A stretch of DNA of 62,000 nucleotides from Gnetum montanum (GCA_015680685.1 MNCI01015796.1:771773-833772), one strand, 5' to 3'. Counted from the first letter of the stretch, positions 1-13,018 are shown. Notes: generated by a model from the letters alone, not told the origin. Numbers and translations: made by a program.

Positions 1-1129
1 CCCCCCCCCACCATTTGCTATTCAAAACTTGATTTTGAACAAAAAATAAAGAAAATAGTAATAAACTCAAGGAAAAGTGATGATAGAATAATAATTAAGG
101 TGTTTTGAATTCTGATTTACATATCAATCAAGCCATTGGATGATTTAAATAAATAAGCTTGATATTGAAAAACATGCCTATGCCTATGAATGGCACTGAT
201 TAAATTGACATTTATGATCACCAAATACCTATCTTATCCATGTCACACAACACTATATTTCTTACCATAAGAAGCCTTTCCTATGTAGAGTAGTTATTGT
301 AGAAGAAAATTTGATTACATCAACATGACAAAATTTCAACTTGTGACCATGAATAGTGGAGAACCTTATTATTCATAAAAATCCATGATAAATTAGTTTA
401 ATAATATTTAAAACATTATTAATGTAATTATTGTATTGCCAAAAAAACTATACATAAATAATAAGAACTTTACCTCTAGTAAAATAACACACTAAGTTAA
501 TAATGTTGTTGGTTCTTAGTTAAAAGAAAGACCCACCTTCCAACTAGAAAGCTAACAAAATCAATTAATTTTATGGAACCCCATCATTCAACCATTAATA
601 AGTTTAATTTTAACATTAACACATAATATTTAGGATAACAACTTAATAAATAAGACCTACAAAAATTCATGCCACACCATAAGTTGAATTTTTCTCAAAC
701 TAACTACCTAAAGAACCAAGTATAATAAAGAGTCATATTACTTACTAATGCTTGAAATAAAACAAAAGGCATTTAAAAAACAAAACTTATTAACTTGTCA
801 TGAAACAAAGGATGAGGATTAGACAATCTCATAGGGTTTTATCCTAAATAAGTTCATAATCAAGTTAAATTTAACTGAATTGGAATTAGCATCATAAAAT
901 TTAATTGACTCACTAGAAAAGGAGGGAATTTTTCCAAACTAATGTTTAATTATTTGTTAATTAACATGAAAAGACTCAATGATCCTAGGTCTACAAATAT
1001 TGATTACACTATTACCTAAGACGTTAGTAACTTAAAATAGTTTCTCTTATTTTGACACTAACTTCTTCACAATATTTTTTAGTCTCATATTAAAAAGTAA
1101 AACTAAATACCCTTCCACAAAGAGTGTCA

Positions 1130-1895
1130 TAATTTTCTTACCATTTCACATTTTAATTTATTTCTTCCACACTTATTTTCTATCTAGAGAATAAATATTT
1201 TCTCATCTAGTTGATTCAATGCCAATAAACATACAAATAGACGTATATCCAAATTCATTTCTAATGAGCATTAGATTCTAAAATGTTTATTTTGAATGAA
1301 AAATGAACAAGACATTGCTTACCAAGTATAAATTGATAAGGCTTAAAGCCAAGAGAAGACCTGTATGATGTTTGAATGACTCATAAGGCATTAAGCAAAT
1401 AAAATTATCAATATATTCTATTTTATCCTACCACTTTCTACAAAATATTTTTTATCATTTTGTTCATACTCTCAACTAGATTGTTAGATTGAGGATGATA
1501 GGTTGTAACTATAGGATGTGTAATACCTATTTTTCTCAACAATTTCTTCATAACATTTTCAACAAAATATGTACCTTGATCACTTATTAGAATTTGAGAA
1601 TGAAAAAAAAAGAAGAATTAACCCCTCTCATAAGAAATTAACTACTATTTTGACATCATCATGATTGGTTACTTTTGCAAGAATCCACTTAGTAACATAA
1701 TCAAGTGAAATAAGAATATACATGCACAAATTGCTAGAAGGAAAAGGGCTCATGAAATCAATGCTCCAACAATCAAAGGGTTTATATTCCATTGAAATAG
1801 GTAGTAAATGGATGTCTTGGTATCTTTTAAGTCCTCCTATTATTTGGCATTAGTCACATTATTTACGATAGGTGCAAGTATCATTAAATTAGATA
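1130..1895 (-). pseudogene. Integrase core and C-terminus, Ty3/gypsy, broken
   Basis: The minus-strand translation of 1790-1740 reads FDCWSIDFMSPFP, the start of a retroviral-type integrase core with its first catalytic Asp. Further along come a segment ending ISDQGTYF (second Asp) and THPIVTTYHPQSNNLVES, which holds the catalytic Glu of the DDE triad. Around 1340 a YQFIYGKQC stretch matches the post-core segment of plant gypsy integrases. Stops and frame changes interrupt it. The enzyme would insert the cDNA copy into the host genome; this copy cannot. Confidence 0.8.
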
Positions 1896-1897
1896 GG

Positions 1898-2317
1898 CTA
1901 ATAGAAAAAAGCATGAAGATATTTATAGGATGTCTTCTTACCTACAAAATGACCTCCACATATACCATGATGATTTAAAGTAATTATATATTCTTGTTCT
2001 TGCAAATTTTGTACATGAATAGGTCTTTCAAATGGGTCGTTGAGACTTGATGGCAAAGACCTATTTTTATCCCTTATCCATGATTTAGGCATTTTGAATA
2101 ATGCTAAATAATTAGCAACTGTATCATACCAAGGATCTTGAACTTTATAAATAACATCCCTAGCCCAACATGTGAATAGCTTCTCACCAAGAAAAGCATC
2201 ATTAAATAGATGAGATGTTTCTAAAGCCTCCATGTCTTCCAATGTACACATATGATTAGCTACTAAGTTCCAAAACCCTTTCTTTTTATGAATTACTAAA
2301 TTAAAATCTTGTAACAA
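1898..2317 (-). pseudogene. End of RNase H and integrase zinc-binding segment, Ty3/gypsy fragment
   Basis: An open stretch of about 139 codons. Its N-terminal part (LVIHKKKGFWNLVANH) matches the end of the RT-RNase H domain. The middle (PWYDTVANYLALFKMP) and the C-terminal HHGICGGHFVGKKTSYK match the linker and His-containing zinc-binding segment just before the integrase core of Athila-like elements. It is a surviving open part of the broken pol gene and not an independent gene. The next segment, 1890-1130, continues directly into the integrase core. Confidence 0.8.
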
Positions 2318-2373
2318 TAGACACCAATGAATTAATTATGATGTCTTAGTACATTTATTATGCAAGTATTTAA

Positions 2374-3480
2374 TTATAGAATATCAATAAAAATAATTAT
2401 TCTAAATCCAATTAAATAATGAAGAAATTTATCTAAACTATAAACAACTACAAGCATCACCTTCTCTATTGTTATAAAATTCAATGTTTCAAAAATATAA
2501 TAAATAATAAAGAAAATATTATCCTTTCTTTTTCCTATAACTGCTCCTATGGAAAAATTAGAGGCATTAGTAATCAACTCAAAATCTAGACTCCAATCAA
2601 GTCCTTGTAAAATGGGTGCTAATGTAAGCTTTGATTTAAATAAATAAAATACTCATTGGTAATCACCAATACATTTAAATACCATCTCCTTCTATAAAAA
2701 TTCCACTTGAGTAATAGATGAAAAATCCTTAATAAAACATCTATTAAACTAGCATGTCCAAGAAATACATGAATACCTTTTACATTTTTTGAAAGAAAAA
2801 GATGCAAAATTACTCTTACCTTATCCAAATCAATAAAATTTCCATCTTACTTATGATATGCCCAAGTACTACATCCAAAGAAACCATAAATTGACACTTT
2901 TCCCATGAAAGTCCTGAGGTCTTTCTTGATGCATTTGTGTAAAAATGATTCAAGTTAATGTAAGACATCAGCATATGAATCACCATAAATAAAGAAATCA
3001 TCCATAAACACCTCTAAAAAATAACCAATCATGTTAGAAAATATTAATTTCATAGTCCTTTGAAAAGTAACTAGATCATTACATAAATCCAATGGCATAT
3101 GTCTAAAAGAAAATGTTCCTCAAGGTGTAGTAAAGGTGGTTTTATGTTGGTCTTTAGCAGTAGTGTACATCTAATTATAACCACCAAAACCATCTAAAAA
3201 TAAGAAAATTCATTCCTTTGAAGTTTTTCAACAACTTGATCCAAGTATGGAAGTGAAAAATAATCTTAATGCACACACATCACTTACCTAACTTATTTGG
3301 CACCACCATAATAGCATTAATCCATTTCAAATTTGAAAGAAGATACATAATACCAACCCAAACTGATTTTATTAATTCAATCTTAGCTATTTGCTTTAGG
3401 ATAGGATTTAGCCTTCTATGGGGTTGTTGTCTATGTCTAGCCACTGCTTGCAAGTGGAAGTGATGCTACACAATGAAGGA
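2374..3480 (-). pseudogene. Reverse transcriptase and RNase H, Ty3/gypsy, broken
   Basis: Minus strand, from high to low coordinates. Around 3460-3300 are RT N-terminal motifs (a region resembling the 'W.SP..VVPKK' stretch). At 3160-3050 is a CNDLVTFQRTM motif, then EVFMDDFFIYG at 3020-2980, which holds the YVDD-like catalytic Asp pair (here FMDD). At 2980-2820 are WEKCQFMV and VLGHIISK, and at 2800-2740 the FLGHA thumb motif. The RNase H starts at 2577 with TNASNFSIGAVIG. Several frameshifts and stops break the gene. Apparent plus-strand frames at 3269-3463 are shadows of this region. Confidence 0.85.
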
Positions 3481-3834
3481 AGAAATATCTTTCTTCAAAT
3501 CTAAGGGTAACCAAGGAGAAGCATAAACTAAATCAGTTAATACTTAAATTAATTATTTCTCTTGATTATTGATTAGATATGAACTAATTTTTAATGGTAT
3601 ATTCTCCTAAACATAAATATATTTGGTTTATCATTTAAACTGTTTATCATTTACCTAAGAAGAACGTAGCTTCATTTGAAATGTTTTCTTACCATATAAA
3701 GCATCTTCCACTTTTCTATAAAAGAGCTCTTTTTCTAGATCTAATGTAAGCACCTAATACACCACATCCCAATCACAAAGTTTAGAAGAGACCATGTTAT
3801 CTATAGCAGCATTTACCATGTTCAATTTACCAAA

Positions 3835-4250
3835 CTAAAATTGATTATCTAGATTATAAAAATTCATTGCAAAACTCATGTTAGAAAACATCAAAGTCAT
3901 TAAGCCCATTTTAACATAAAAGGCCACATCCCTAGTGACTAGCATAAACCTTCCTAAAATCAAAGGATAAACATTGTCAAGTGAATATGTAAAATAATCC
4001 AATATAATAAAATTAGCAGGATGTAATGCCTTACCCACTTATACCAAGATATCCTTCACTATGCCTTTAGAGTAAATAGGAGAACTAGAAACAAAGGATA
4101 TTATAATATTAGTTGGTTTACTATGATCATAATCTGAGAACTGAAATCTAATATGACCTAATATTTACACTATCCTTCAAATCAACCAAAGCATGGGAAA
4201 AATTCCTATTTCTTATCATACATGTAATAGTAGGGCTTTTAAGATACTTT
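3835..4250 (-). pseudogene. Retrotransposon aspartic protease, broken
   Basis: Minus-strand translation of 4038-3835 contains ADFVVLD-like and VYPLILGRFMLVTRDVA stretches, matching the plant gypsy protease pattern 'DFVVLD....VPLILGRPFLAT'. The ILGR motif is the C-terminal protease landmark. The active-site DSG region should lie around 4150-4250, but I could not read it cleanly. The position between gag (right) and RT (left) is as expected. Confidence 0.7.
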
Positions 4251-4779
4251 GCTTTTTAAGGCATTCTAGTATTTAGAAAATTGGTAATATTCTCTACAAG
4301 GTTAACATATTTAGGTATTCTAATATTCTTTTTCATGGAGAAAATTTCCTTTAAATATTTCGCATATTGTCAAGCATCTTCTATAGCCCTTAGAAGTAAA
4401 ACATACATGTAACACCTTTGAAAAAGTTTTCAAGTTACTTAAGTTTTCAAGTTACTTACCCTCCTTAGAATCAAGTCTATGTGAAAATGGAGCTTGAGGA
4501 AAATATGATACGTTAGACTCTTTTGAATCACTCTTTGATCTAGGTTTTTCCTCTATGGGAAGCTCCCTAGTAAAGATTCTTTTAGTTTCATCATACAACT
4601 TCTTTTTCTTCATAGACTTCCCTAAAGAGGGTTAGGAATTAATAATTTACCACTTCTTGTAATAGTATTATATTGAACCACTTCTTAATGGGACATAATA
4701 TGAAACTCCTATAAATTTTAAATTTTTAGAAGTTCTCTTAGTTTCTACTAGTAAAGAATCTTTCAGTTGTAAGGCTTAA

Positions 4780-5960
4780 ATAAATTTCATAATATGACCA
4801 TTTTGTTGTTGCACCATTTATTAAAGATTTTTATTTTTTTGAAACAATTACTATTGAACCTCCTAAGTTTGATTTGGCCTTCAAGATTTATTAAAATTAT
4901 TATAATTTTTCTAATAATTAGATCTATACTAAGGATGACTTTGGTAATTATGATTGGCATTTTGATTCCAAACCCAACTTTAAGATGTAGCACCTCTAAG
5001 TTATCCACCTTGTTGGGATACCAAATTGGCCTATTCTTTAATAAAAGGTAAGATTAAGCAATCATGGGTTGTATGGTCAATTTTCTCACAAATAATAGAA
5101 CCATAATGGAAATCTAGACCTCTAGCATGTGGTTAATTGAAATTATGGAGTCCTTTCATGATTCTCATTGATGATGCTTATTATTACTCAAAAGACGATT
5201 AAGTCTAGACATTAGAGTTATAAGGAAAAGATAAAAAAGATAATATATTATTTATCTTCTATATATATTTTTCAAAACCTATCATAAGCTTGTGTTCCAC
5301 CAAATAGGCCTTATTATTGATAGGTAGACTCTTACTTTGATTGACAATTTGATGAAGGGTTTCAAAATCAATTTCTAGGGTCATTTTCATATTATTATCA
5401 CCACATGAAAAATCTATACTTTTCCTAATAAGGGATGTTAAGCCATTAAGGAAAAATTTCAACAATTGACATTCTATGAAACCATGATTAGGTTTTTTAG
5501 TCTTAACATCTTGAAACCTCTTCTAAACTTGTTCATAAGTTTCATTTTCGTTTGTTGAAAGCCCAAGATTTTTTTTTCATATAGATGAATCTTAGAGTTG
5601 TTTTTTATATAGATGAATCTTACTAGAAGATAAAAATGTATTCAAAAATTCATCTTTAAAACCATCACAAGATTTTATAGAATATGACTTAATGGATCTA
5701 TACCATGATAATGCATAATCCTTGAAAGTAGATAAATTCTTAATTTTCACATCTATAGTAGTAGGAAACAATAAGAGTGAAAGTATATCTACCTGTCAAG
5801 TTCTATAAAGATAGTTATTTTGGCATACTTTGGTAAGAAACTTGATTTTGAAATGGCATAAATTGATTAAGTTGCTTACCTAGGAGAATAAATTGATTAA
5901 GTTGATGATGTGGAAGAAAGTGTAATATTAGTTGAGGAATTGATTAAGTGGAATGAACAT
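4780..5960 (-). pseudogene. Gag polyprotein, Athila-like, broken
   Basis: Minus-strand reading frames match plant gypsy gag. From about 5790 come LSWYRSIKSYSIKSCDGFKDEFLNTF-like words of the retrotransposon gag domain, here interrupted. At 5465-5259 is a stretch starting MLKFFLNGLTSLIRKSIDFS, the 'FYNGL...R..ID' motif. Further down, at 5008-4787, is an Asn-rich segment. A zinc knuckle could not be identified. Several stop codons look like C-to-T changes. Confidence 0.65.
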
Positions 5961-7011
5961 TTAAAATTAGTTTACTTAGTTTCAGAATGTTTATAAAAGT
6001 GTGGACATTTGGTAATACTTGCATGAATAAAGTTTGTTAAGAATATGATTATTAAAATCTTTGGTTATGTGACATAGGAATTGAATGTGGATTAAATGGA
6101 ATTCTAAGTTCAAAAATAGGTTGATGTAATTGGGAAAATATTTAATAATTCATAGAAATTAAAGGTTATATAGATTCAGAAACTACTAGAGAGTGAACAT
6201 TACTAATGATTGAATAGAAATAGGAAAGGAATTTAAGGCTGGTTAAGAGGATACACTAGGCCATCTATTTTGTGCAACTTATGCACAGGCATTTAATAAT
6301 GTTTGATGAGTGGTTTGAAGACATTGTTAATGTAATTGTTATTAATGAAAAATATCTACAAGGTTGTTAGGAGTATTTCGAAAATACATGGCATTAGCTT
6401 GTTGAGTGGAAAGCTAAGTTTAAAATAAAGGACTATCCATTTGAGTTAAGAAGGAAGAAGTTGAAATACCAATAGAAAGAAATTGAGTTTATGAAACAGT
6501 ACTAGAATAAATCACACTATTCAAAACCAATGTCCAAAATCCAAATAGTATAATAGGGGTCTAAAATAATCAATGATTAGGTTAAGTGGAATTTGAAAAT
6601 AGTATAACAAGAGTCATAAACACTTCATTAGGTTAACTGGAATTTGAAATAGTATAACAAGGGTCTAAAATAATCAATGATATTAACCCTTACTTCTATT
6701 TGCTACAATTTGAAGATATACCTATATCTAGGTCTATACTACCATAATGAATTTGTTCTCGAAATTTTGGAAGAAGAAGAAGAAGATTATTCAAATGACA
6801 CAAAAAATTTCTTCGCTCTCGTTTTAGGAACATATGTTGTAGGTAATGTATTTTTGATAAATCCCTTTCTTTTTTCATGAGACCAAATCATAAACTTAAA
6901 AGAAAATTACATAACAGAGAAGAAAACTACTTTAAAAGAAAAAGAAAAAAAGTAATAAACTCAAGGTAATAATTAATATGTCAATTCAATGATTTCATCA
7001 ATTGGTAAAAA
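5961..7011. other. AT-rich sequence without recognised genes
   Basis: Probably contains the 5' leader or LTR remnants of the decayed gypsy element on the left. Near-duplicate phrases (for example 'agtataacaagggtctaaaataatcaatga' type wording at about 6545-6680) suggest a small local duplication. I see no coding frame with recognisable homology. The short open frames at 6677-6880 do not resemble known proteins. Confidence 0.4.
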
Positions 7012-7190
7012 TGAATCATCACACAAAGTCATAGTGCTAATCTTGCAAAGTAAGATCCTAGGAGAACTAGTAGATAAGTGAAAGTCTAATCTCTTTGAGT
7101 GATTATGCCCAAGCTCAAACCTAGATATTCTATTTGAGAAATAAGCACCCTACCATTACTCCAAATGATGGTTTCATCAATTAGTAATAA
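6993..7190. repeat. Target-site duplication pair of SINE copy 1
   Basis: The 19-base direct repeats at 6993-7011 and 7172-7190 differ at two positions and abut the SINE body. Their length is typical of LINE-mediated insertion, not of an LTR element (usually 5 bases here). Confidence 0.7.
7012..7171 (-). mobile_element. tRNA-derived SINE, copy 1 (minus strand)
   Basis: The minus-strand sequence of this interval matches the plus-strand sequence at 20683-20839 along its whole length of about 160 bases, with scattered substitutions. It is flanked by an imperfect direct repeat, tttcatcaattggtaaaaa at 6993-7011 and tttcatcaattagtaataa at 7172-7190 (17 of 19 identical), as expected of target-primed insertion. 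Box A-like (TGGAGTAATGG) and box B-like (GGTTTGAGC) pol III promoter elements are present in the correct order on the minus strand. Confidence 0.75.
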
Positions 7191-7847
7191 CTCTAAATCA
7201 ACCAAAAAGATCTCCATATCTATCAAAGCCAATTGCAACTCTAATAGGTCTACTAAAAGCATGGAAATAGGTGAATTAGAATCCATAGTGAATAATAATG
7301 TAATAACAAAATAAAAATATTTAAAAATTAGAAATTATTAAAATAATATGATAATCAATTTTTTTACAATAGCATTAAAATGTTTCTTATTTCTTTAATA
7401 TTTTTTCACTATAGATCATCATAATGAATTAATCAAATGAGACATAGCAGGTTATGTGGAATTAAATTTCTAGGATCATAGTGTCTAGAATATGCAACAT
7501 TGCACAATGCTAATAATCACCTATAAAATTAATGAAGGAGCAATAATACCATGTTTAATACATGAATAATAAATATCAATTCTAGTAATTCTCTTTGAAA
7601 TAAATCACTCTTCTCTATGCTATGATGACCATTCTAAGTAGTCAAGTTATCTCCACTTTGATTCAACTTTCATTCTACATCAATTAAACTTCAATTTGGA
7701 AATTGAAGTAACTTCTAGCTAATGGCTTTAACCTATTACAAGTTATCTAAGATTATAGCTACTCATCCAAATCATGATTTTCATTAAATGAAAAAATATT
7801 ATCAATTGCTATGAGTAGTAGTCATCCTTAATGAGTCATCAATGGTT
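7191..7847. other. AT-rich sequence, nothing recognised
   Basis: No coding frame, RNA gene or repeat boundary could be supported. The stretch ends at the GAATA target duplication of the copia-type element. Confidence 0.4.
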
Positions 7848-7852
7848 GAATA

Positions 7853-8900
7853 TGTGGCTTGAGAACTTATTATAGCCACCAAAATCAAAGATAATTTCTA
7901 CATGGTTCACCAACTTGGGTACATCTACACTTGGAGGGTAGAATCCATGCACACCTCTAGACTTTATTCCTTAAAAAATATTGTTTAGAGGGCACTACAA
8001 CGTTTATAATATTTGAGCCCCACTTTAGACTATTTTGTTACTATGAAACCACTTAATTCCAAAAGGCCCCAACAAGATTAAAATTTGGTTTAGAGGATCC
8101 AACAACCTTTTCAACCATGAGCTCCACAACAAAGTCTTTTATCGCTACAAAACCACTCAATTTGACAAGGTCCTGACAAGTTTAATATACATGCCTTCTC
8201 TCAAGAAGCACATCAACCCTGTAAGGCTACAAAGAAAATAGAAAAGAAAGGAGTGAGTATAACTAGAATTTACAAGTTCCTTGTGTTTAAGCTCTCATAA
8301 AACAACATGCAAATGATATATGATGAAGAACATAAGTGCTACACAAGATGTATATAATGATGTTCCAATTGTGTGAATAGTGCACCCTAATTCTCATGAA
8401 TTCTACTTTGTTTTATACTTCAGGTTTTTAAAAACCCCTTGGAATTCATCCAACAAATAGCAAAGACATCTATCTTTTAGTGGATATTTCTACCTTTTAG
8501 TCTATATTTCTATCTTTTAGAAAAGATGTCTATCTATCACTTTGTTCAACTCAAGAAAGATGTCTACTTGGATGTGTAGATGTCTACACATAAACATCTA
8601 CCCTTAGACATCTATCTTAGGAGGTAAACATCTACTCTCAGAATGAGATGTATACCTTGCAAGAACTTTTGAACATTGAATCTCCCTCTAACATTTCAAA
8701 CTCTTGGCAATCCCACAACATCTTAAATTGACTTGTAGACTCCATATGCATCATACTTCTTATCTCATTATCTTAGCTCTCATTTAGACATCTTGATTCT
8801 TACTCATCATCTGCTTTCACGACCTTGCAAGACTACAAGTACAAAAACATTTCCATATTCTCCATTTTCTCTAAAGTTTTAACATACCAAAAGGTCAACA
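7853..8900 (-). repeat. 3' LTR of element H
   Basis: The minus-strand start is TGTTGACC at 8900, and the other end, TGTGG on the plus strand, is at 7853, giving TG...CA ends. It aligns with 18831-19926, including the phrase agccaccaaaatcaaagataatt and the repeated AGATGTCT-type words of U3. It lacks about 25 bases near its outer end that the partner LTR keeps. Confidence 0.85.
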
Positions 8901-8920
8901 ATCTTCCCTTTTTTGGTGAT
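8901..8920 (-). other. Polypurine tract of element H
   Basis: The minus strand reads atcaccaaaaaagggaagat directly before the LTR start. A purine-rich run next to the 3' LTR is the usual primer for second-strand synthesis. Confidence 0.7.
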
Positions 8921-11397
8921 GTCCAAGAATTAAAGGAAATGGATGAGCATAATACCATAACATTATATGATAAATAATAAAAGCATAAGAATTTGTAGAA
9001 AAATACAATCTATCAACAAAATATAACATGTCTCCAAAGATATGCCAATTTATCATGCTTGAGACTCTAACTAAAAACTCTCCCCCTTTTTGGATAGAAC
9101 CCAAAAAGGAGAGGTACATGAAAGATACCTACCAAGACTTTTTCATAAAGTTTTATCATCTCTACATATCATTGGATGATAGTCCTAGATAAATACAAAA
9201 TATTATTCAAGGAAGAAAATGTGATGAGAAAGAATATACATCCTTTAGCATAGGTTTCATAGGGTTGATTAAGAAAAATCAAATTCCATTAAGAGCTTCC
9301 CCTTCTCTATTCATAGATCAATTTAAGATTAGATAATTAATAAAGCACAACTAATCCAAGCCTTTCAATTGATGTCCAAAAGTATTTAAAATCAAAGGGT
9401 GATGTCCAAGGTTTGAGCATTAAGAATCATGTAATCTATTTTCTAAACCAATTATCCCATTAGTGACAAATAAATTAAAATCCCATGATTCTATAATCAC
9501 TCAATATTCTACTCCTTTTGAAACACCAACAACAAGATAAGGCATAGTAATTCCATGGTAGGAAAGAAAATTCATGCATATTTAAATTTTAAGAATTAGA
9601 TTAGATACTCACAAGAAAGGTCAAAGAAACATAACTTATCTTGCTAAATATCTCAAAAGATCAAAGATAACCAAATAGATTCTTAACAAGATGTTCATAA
9701 AGCAATTTGTATATAGCCATGTTAATTTTAAATACCAACACCAAGAAATACCTCACAAGGTAAAATATCCAAAGGATATTATGACCAAAATTAACTCATT
9801 CTTTTACCTTAGATACTTTACCATACTCTAAAATGAATAATTTTCTTCTTGCTCATTTTTAGTTATGAAGTGTTGGAATAGGAAGTCTTGCTACTTGAGT
9901 GTCTTTTAGTAAGAGTCTCAAAAGACTCCCCCTACACTTCTGGCCTATAAGATGATCATTTTTGATGAGGTACATTCTTCCCCTACGTATGTTCTTGTAT
10001 ATTTGCATAGTATCTTTGGTCATAATGCATTTGTTGTGAAGAGATTGGTATTCTCCTCTCAAATCTTTTAGGACATTCATGCTATACAAAAATTATAAGA
10101 TCAAATGTGGAGACTAAGGTATCCCATTATTGATATCCTTCAAAAACTAAGATGCAAATATTTTTAATGCTTATTTCAAGAAATTTCTTTCTAGATAGTT
10201 AACAAGAAATCCATTTTAAAAAGGACATTGTGATCAAACATTAAGAATCCCAAAATTATTGCAGCAATATTAGTCTCCATCTATTGCTTGAATGTCTCTT
10301 CATGGATCATCTTTCCTTTGTAGAGATGCATCCTTAAATCTCATCAAATTATGATCCATATCAATAAATCTACAATACCATACCAAGATGAAGTATGGAG
10401 ACTTTTGAAACCAAAGCCTCCCATTAGTAGTATCTTATAATAAAATTTTAAAATTTTCAATATAGATATTAGCATAGCATAATGATTTTCTTTAGATGTG
10501 CAAAATAAGAATTATTTTATCATAACTTATCTATGATAAATTTTTTCTGTGAGGATTTTAGGATCAATTAGTTCATTGTAGAAATGAAATCTTGATTTTC
10601 CGAAGATGGAATCAAGTAGCAACTTATGCACTAATAATCATTTGCAACACTTCTAAGATCAAGTATGAAGACTTGTGAAAATCAAAGTCTTCTATTAGTA
10701 GTATTCATGATTCAAACATATATAGTATATAATTCCCAAGAAAATTCCTTTGGAATGATGCTTTTATCAAAAGATTCATGAATTGCATATAAGGATCCCA
10801 ACTCAAATGATTCTATCAAAAAGCCTTTTAAAAACAGTTTGGATTTTTATGATAGCATTATAATCTAATAGGTAATGTAGATCATAATTATATGAGTTGG
10901 ATCACAAGACATATATGTTCTATAGCTATGATATGACCTTAATAATCAAACTTACTTGATCTTACCTTGTATATTCTTATTTCTTGTTTATTAACCCTTT
11001 CTTCAGATAAGTAAATTTAATGTCCATTAAAGTCATTTCACTTCATCTAGAACTTAATTCCTTATAAGTTCAAGTGTGTATTTTTTTGGACAAATAGAGA
11101 TTTGCAATAGCATCCATTCAAAAATTTTCTAGCCATTAGTATTTTAAAAAAATAAACCAATTAAGAAAAACTAAGTTCAACAAGCCAAGGATTAAAAATT
11201 ATAAACCTACATACCATTACATACCTTGCTGCATCTAGGCATGATCATGATTAATGGAGTTTAGGATGAGGTCCTCTATCATGGAGTACCTCCTTAACAT
11301 GCATATGATATTTTTCCTTTCTAACATCAATATGTTTGCTTAAGTCACTAGCTTCTTCCTCCAGCTTTCTTACCTTGGGCCTCCAAATCTTTCTAAG
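8921..11397 (-). other. Non-coding internal region of element H
   Basis: About 2.5 kb lying where a copia element should have pol. I read all frames on the minus strand and found stop-rich sequence without RT, RNase H or integrase motifs. The frames at 8895-9119 and 9859-10089 do not resemble known proteins. A second purine run (ccaaaaagggggagag on the minus strand, near 9080-9100) is present. Three degenerate copies of a unit about 270-290 bases long begin near 10099, 10386 and 10654. Confidence 0.55.
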
Positions 11398-12237
11398 CTA
11401 TAAGTCATATTTTCTAGGCTTCTTTTGATAAGACCATGTAGTCAATTTATAATGCTTTGATTGTAAATAATAATAAAATTTCTTATGCCCAAAATTACCA
11501 CAATAGAAACACATACTATTTTTCATTTGGGCCACATGAGTAAACCTAGGTGTATACCTCCTATTTAATGAAGTGCTTGTTGATGTCTTATAGTGGAAAT
11601 GAATTCTTATTTGTTTTTCATTGTTTGGATCTACACATTGTCCCAGCATAATTTGTAGAAACACCTTCTCTTGTATTAACCTATCACTAATCAGCTTCAA
11701 ATCTGCAAGATCCCTGTTAATCTGCTCATGGAAAATGGTTAGCTTTTCTACCTTAGCCCTTATATATGAGTTTTCCTTTTCAAGGTTTAAGCACTTTATT
11801 TTAAGTTAAGCTATCTCTAGTTCTTTAGTAGACATGGCCTTTTTCATTTTGCTACATGAACTTTGAAAGGAAATTACCTCATTACAAAGTAGCTCATACC
11901 ATTCTTGCAAAGAAGTCTAATCTTCTTAAGATTCATTATTAGAGATTGAATCATTGATGGGTTCTTGATTTTCCAAGGATATATATGAAAGATATGAATC
12001 TTCATGTGTATTATTTATTTCTTTTTCATCATCCCAACTTATATAAATGTTACTTCTTCTCCTTTCTTCACTATACTCATTCTCTTGTGACCTGTAAATA
12101 TTGGAGTATTTGGAGGCCATATGGTTTCTTCCACCACATATTCATCATTCCATAGAAAAGGTATAAAAATTTGAAAATTTATGTTACTTATCTCTAGCCT
12201 TACTTTTGCTACCCAAAATGCTGCTGAAGAGTTGAGT
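11398..12237 (-). pseudogene. Gag C-terminal part of element H with zinc-knuckle remnant
   Basis: The minus-strand frame at 11700-11398 contains CFYCGNFGHKKFYYYLQ, a CCHC zinc knuckle in which the last Cys has become Tyr. Frames at 12120-11926 give an acidic, Ser/Asn/Glu-rich linker. The upstream half of gag was separated by insertion of element I at 12243. After the knuckle a charged, coil-like stretch (KVRKLEEEASDLSKHIDVRK, about 11380-11320) continues before the stops. The protein would package element RNA; this copy is broken by stops and by the insertion. Confidence 0.65.
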
Positions 12238-12242
12238 GCATC

Positions 12243-13018
12243 TAATGAGTCATGAATTTGCTGGCTGTGATATCACAATCGTGTTAGTTCTATAAATAAG
12301 AGGCATCTCTCCCTTGTTTGAAATCTAGTTTTTGTCTCTTAGCGAAGCTCTGGCAGTTTTTCCCTTCCAGAGATAGAATAATTTCCCAGTATATGCCCAT
12401 AGTGTGGTGATTGTAATTGTATGACATCCTTATTAGAGTGTGACGTACTTGGACACACACATGACCGAAAATAAAGATCGAGATTACTTCATCATTGCAG
12501 CATTCAATTAGCTTAATTATTTATTTAATTGTTATTTACTATTTTCATAGTTAATATCTTCTTACCCTTATCTCCTAGTAACGCGGAATGAGTACGACTC
12601 AATCACGAGCATTTAAGTGTGACTACTTGGTAACCCAGTAGCGTACCTAGGCCATGCGCTTGGTAATCCTAATGGTAGTCATGCATGAGGTCCAAGATGT
12701 GTATGAATGATTAAGGAACGGATGCTCATCGCACTTAGGCTAGTTTAGATTCTCTTACCCTTTCCTCCTAGCTTAGTTAATATTACTTTCCATTGCCTTT
12801 AGGAGTAGCATTAGATTAGGACCACATCATACACCTCACTTTGGACTAAACCATACGTGACAAAGATAATACTAGTCTAGGTGGGAACACAGTGAACTGC
12901 AACCTAAGGCTAACTATCTAGGTGCCACAACTAGTCCATTTGTGGAGTTTGACCAGATCACACGTGGAAACGCTCGTATTCGTATCATTGAGTGTAGGGG
13001 GTACCTCGCCACTCATCA
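12243..13018 (+). repeat. 5' LTR of element I (776 bp)
   Basis: It starts TAATGAGTCATG (the 3' LTR has TGATGAGT, so TG became TA) and ends CTCATCA. A TATA-box-like TATAAATAAG is at 12291-12300 and an AATAAA signal at 12470-12475. It is 97 bases shorter than the 3' LTR. Almost all of the difference is loss of the GATATC palindrome array just upstream of the TATA box. Confidence 0.9.

Larger units (their letters stand above)
1..6000 (-). mobile_element. Decayed Ty3/gypsy (Athila-like) retrotransposon, minus strand, 3' end off the window
   Basis: Reading right to left on the minus strand, gag, aspartic protease, reverse transcriptase, RNase H and integrase follow each other in the Ty3/gypsy order (integrase after RT-RNase H). 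Each region carries many stops and frameshifts, so the element is dead. Motif wording in gag, protease and pol resembles the plant Athila/Tat branch. No LTR or primer site could be fixed. The 3' LTR would lie left of base 1 and the 5' LTR somewhere right of 6000. CpG dinucleotides are very scarce, as expected of an old methylated copy. Confidence 0.8.

Noticed and set aside
3269-3463. Plus-strand open frame in the Athila-like region
   Set aside because: It is the reverse shadow of the minus-strand RT gene, which has recognisable motifs.
8895-9119. 74-codon frame at the left end of element H
   Set aside because: It covers the purine tract and LTR junction and has no homology; chance frame.
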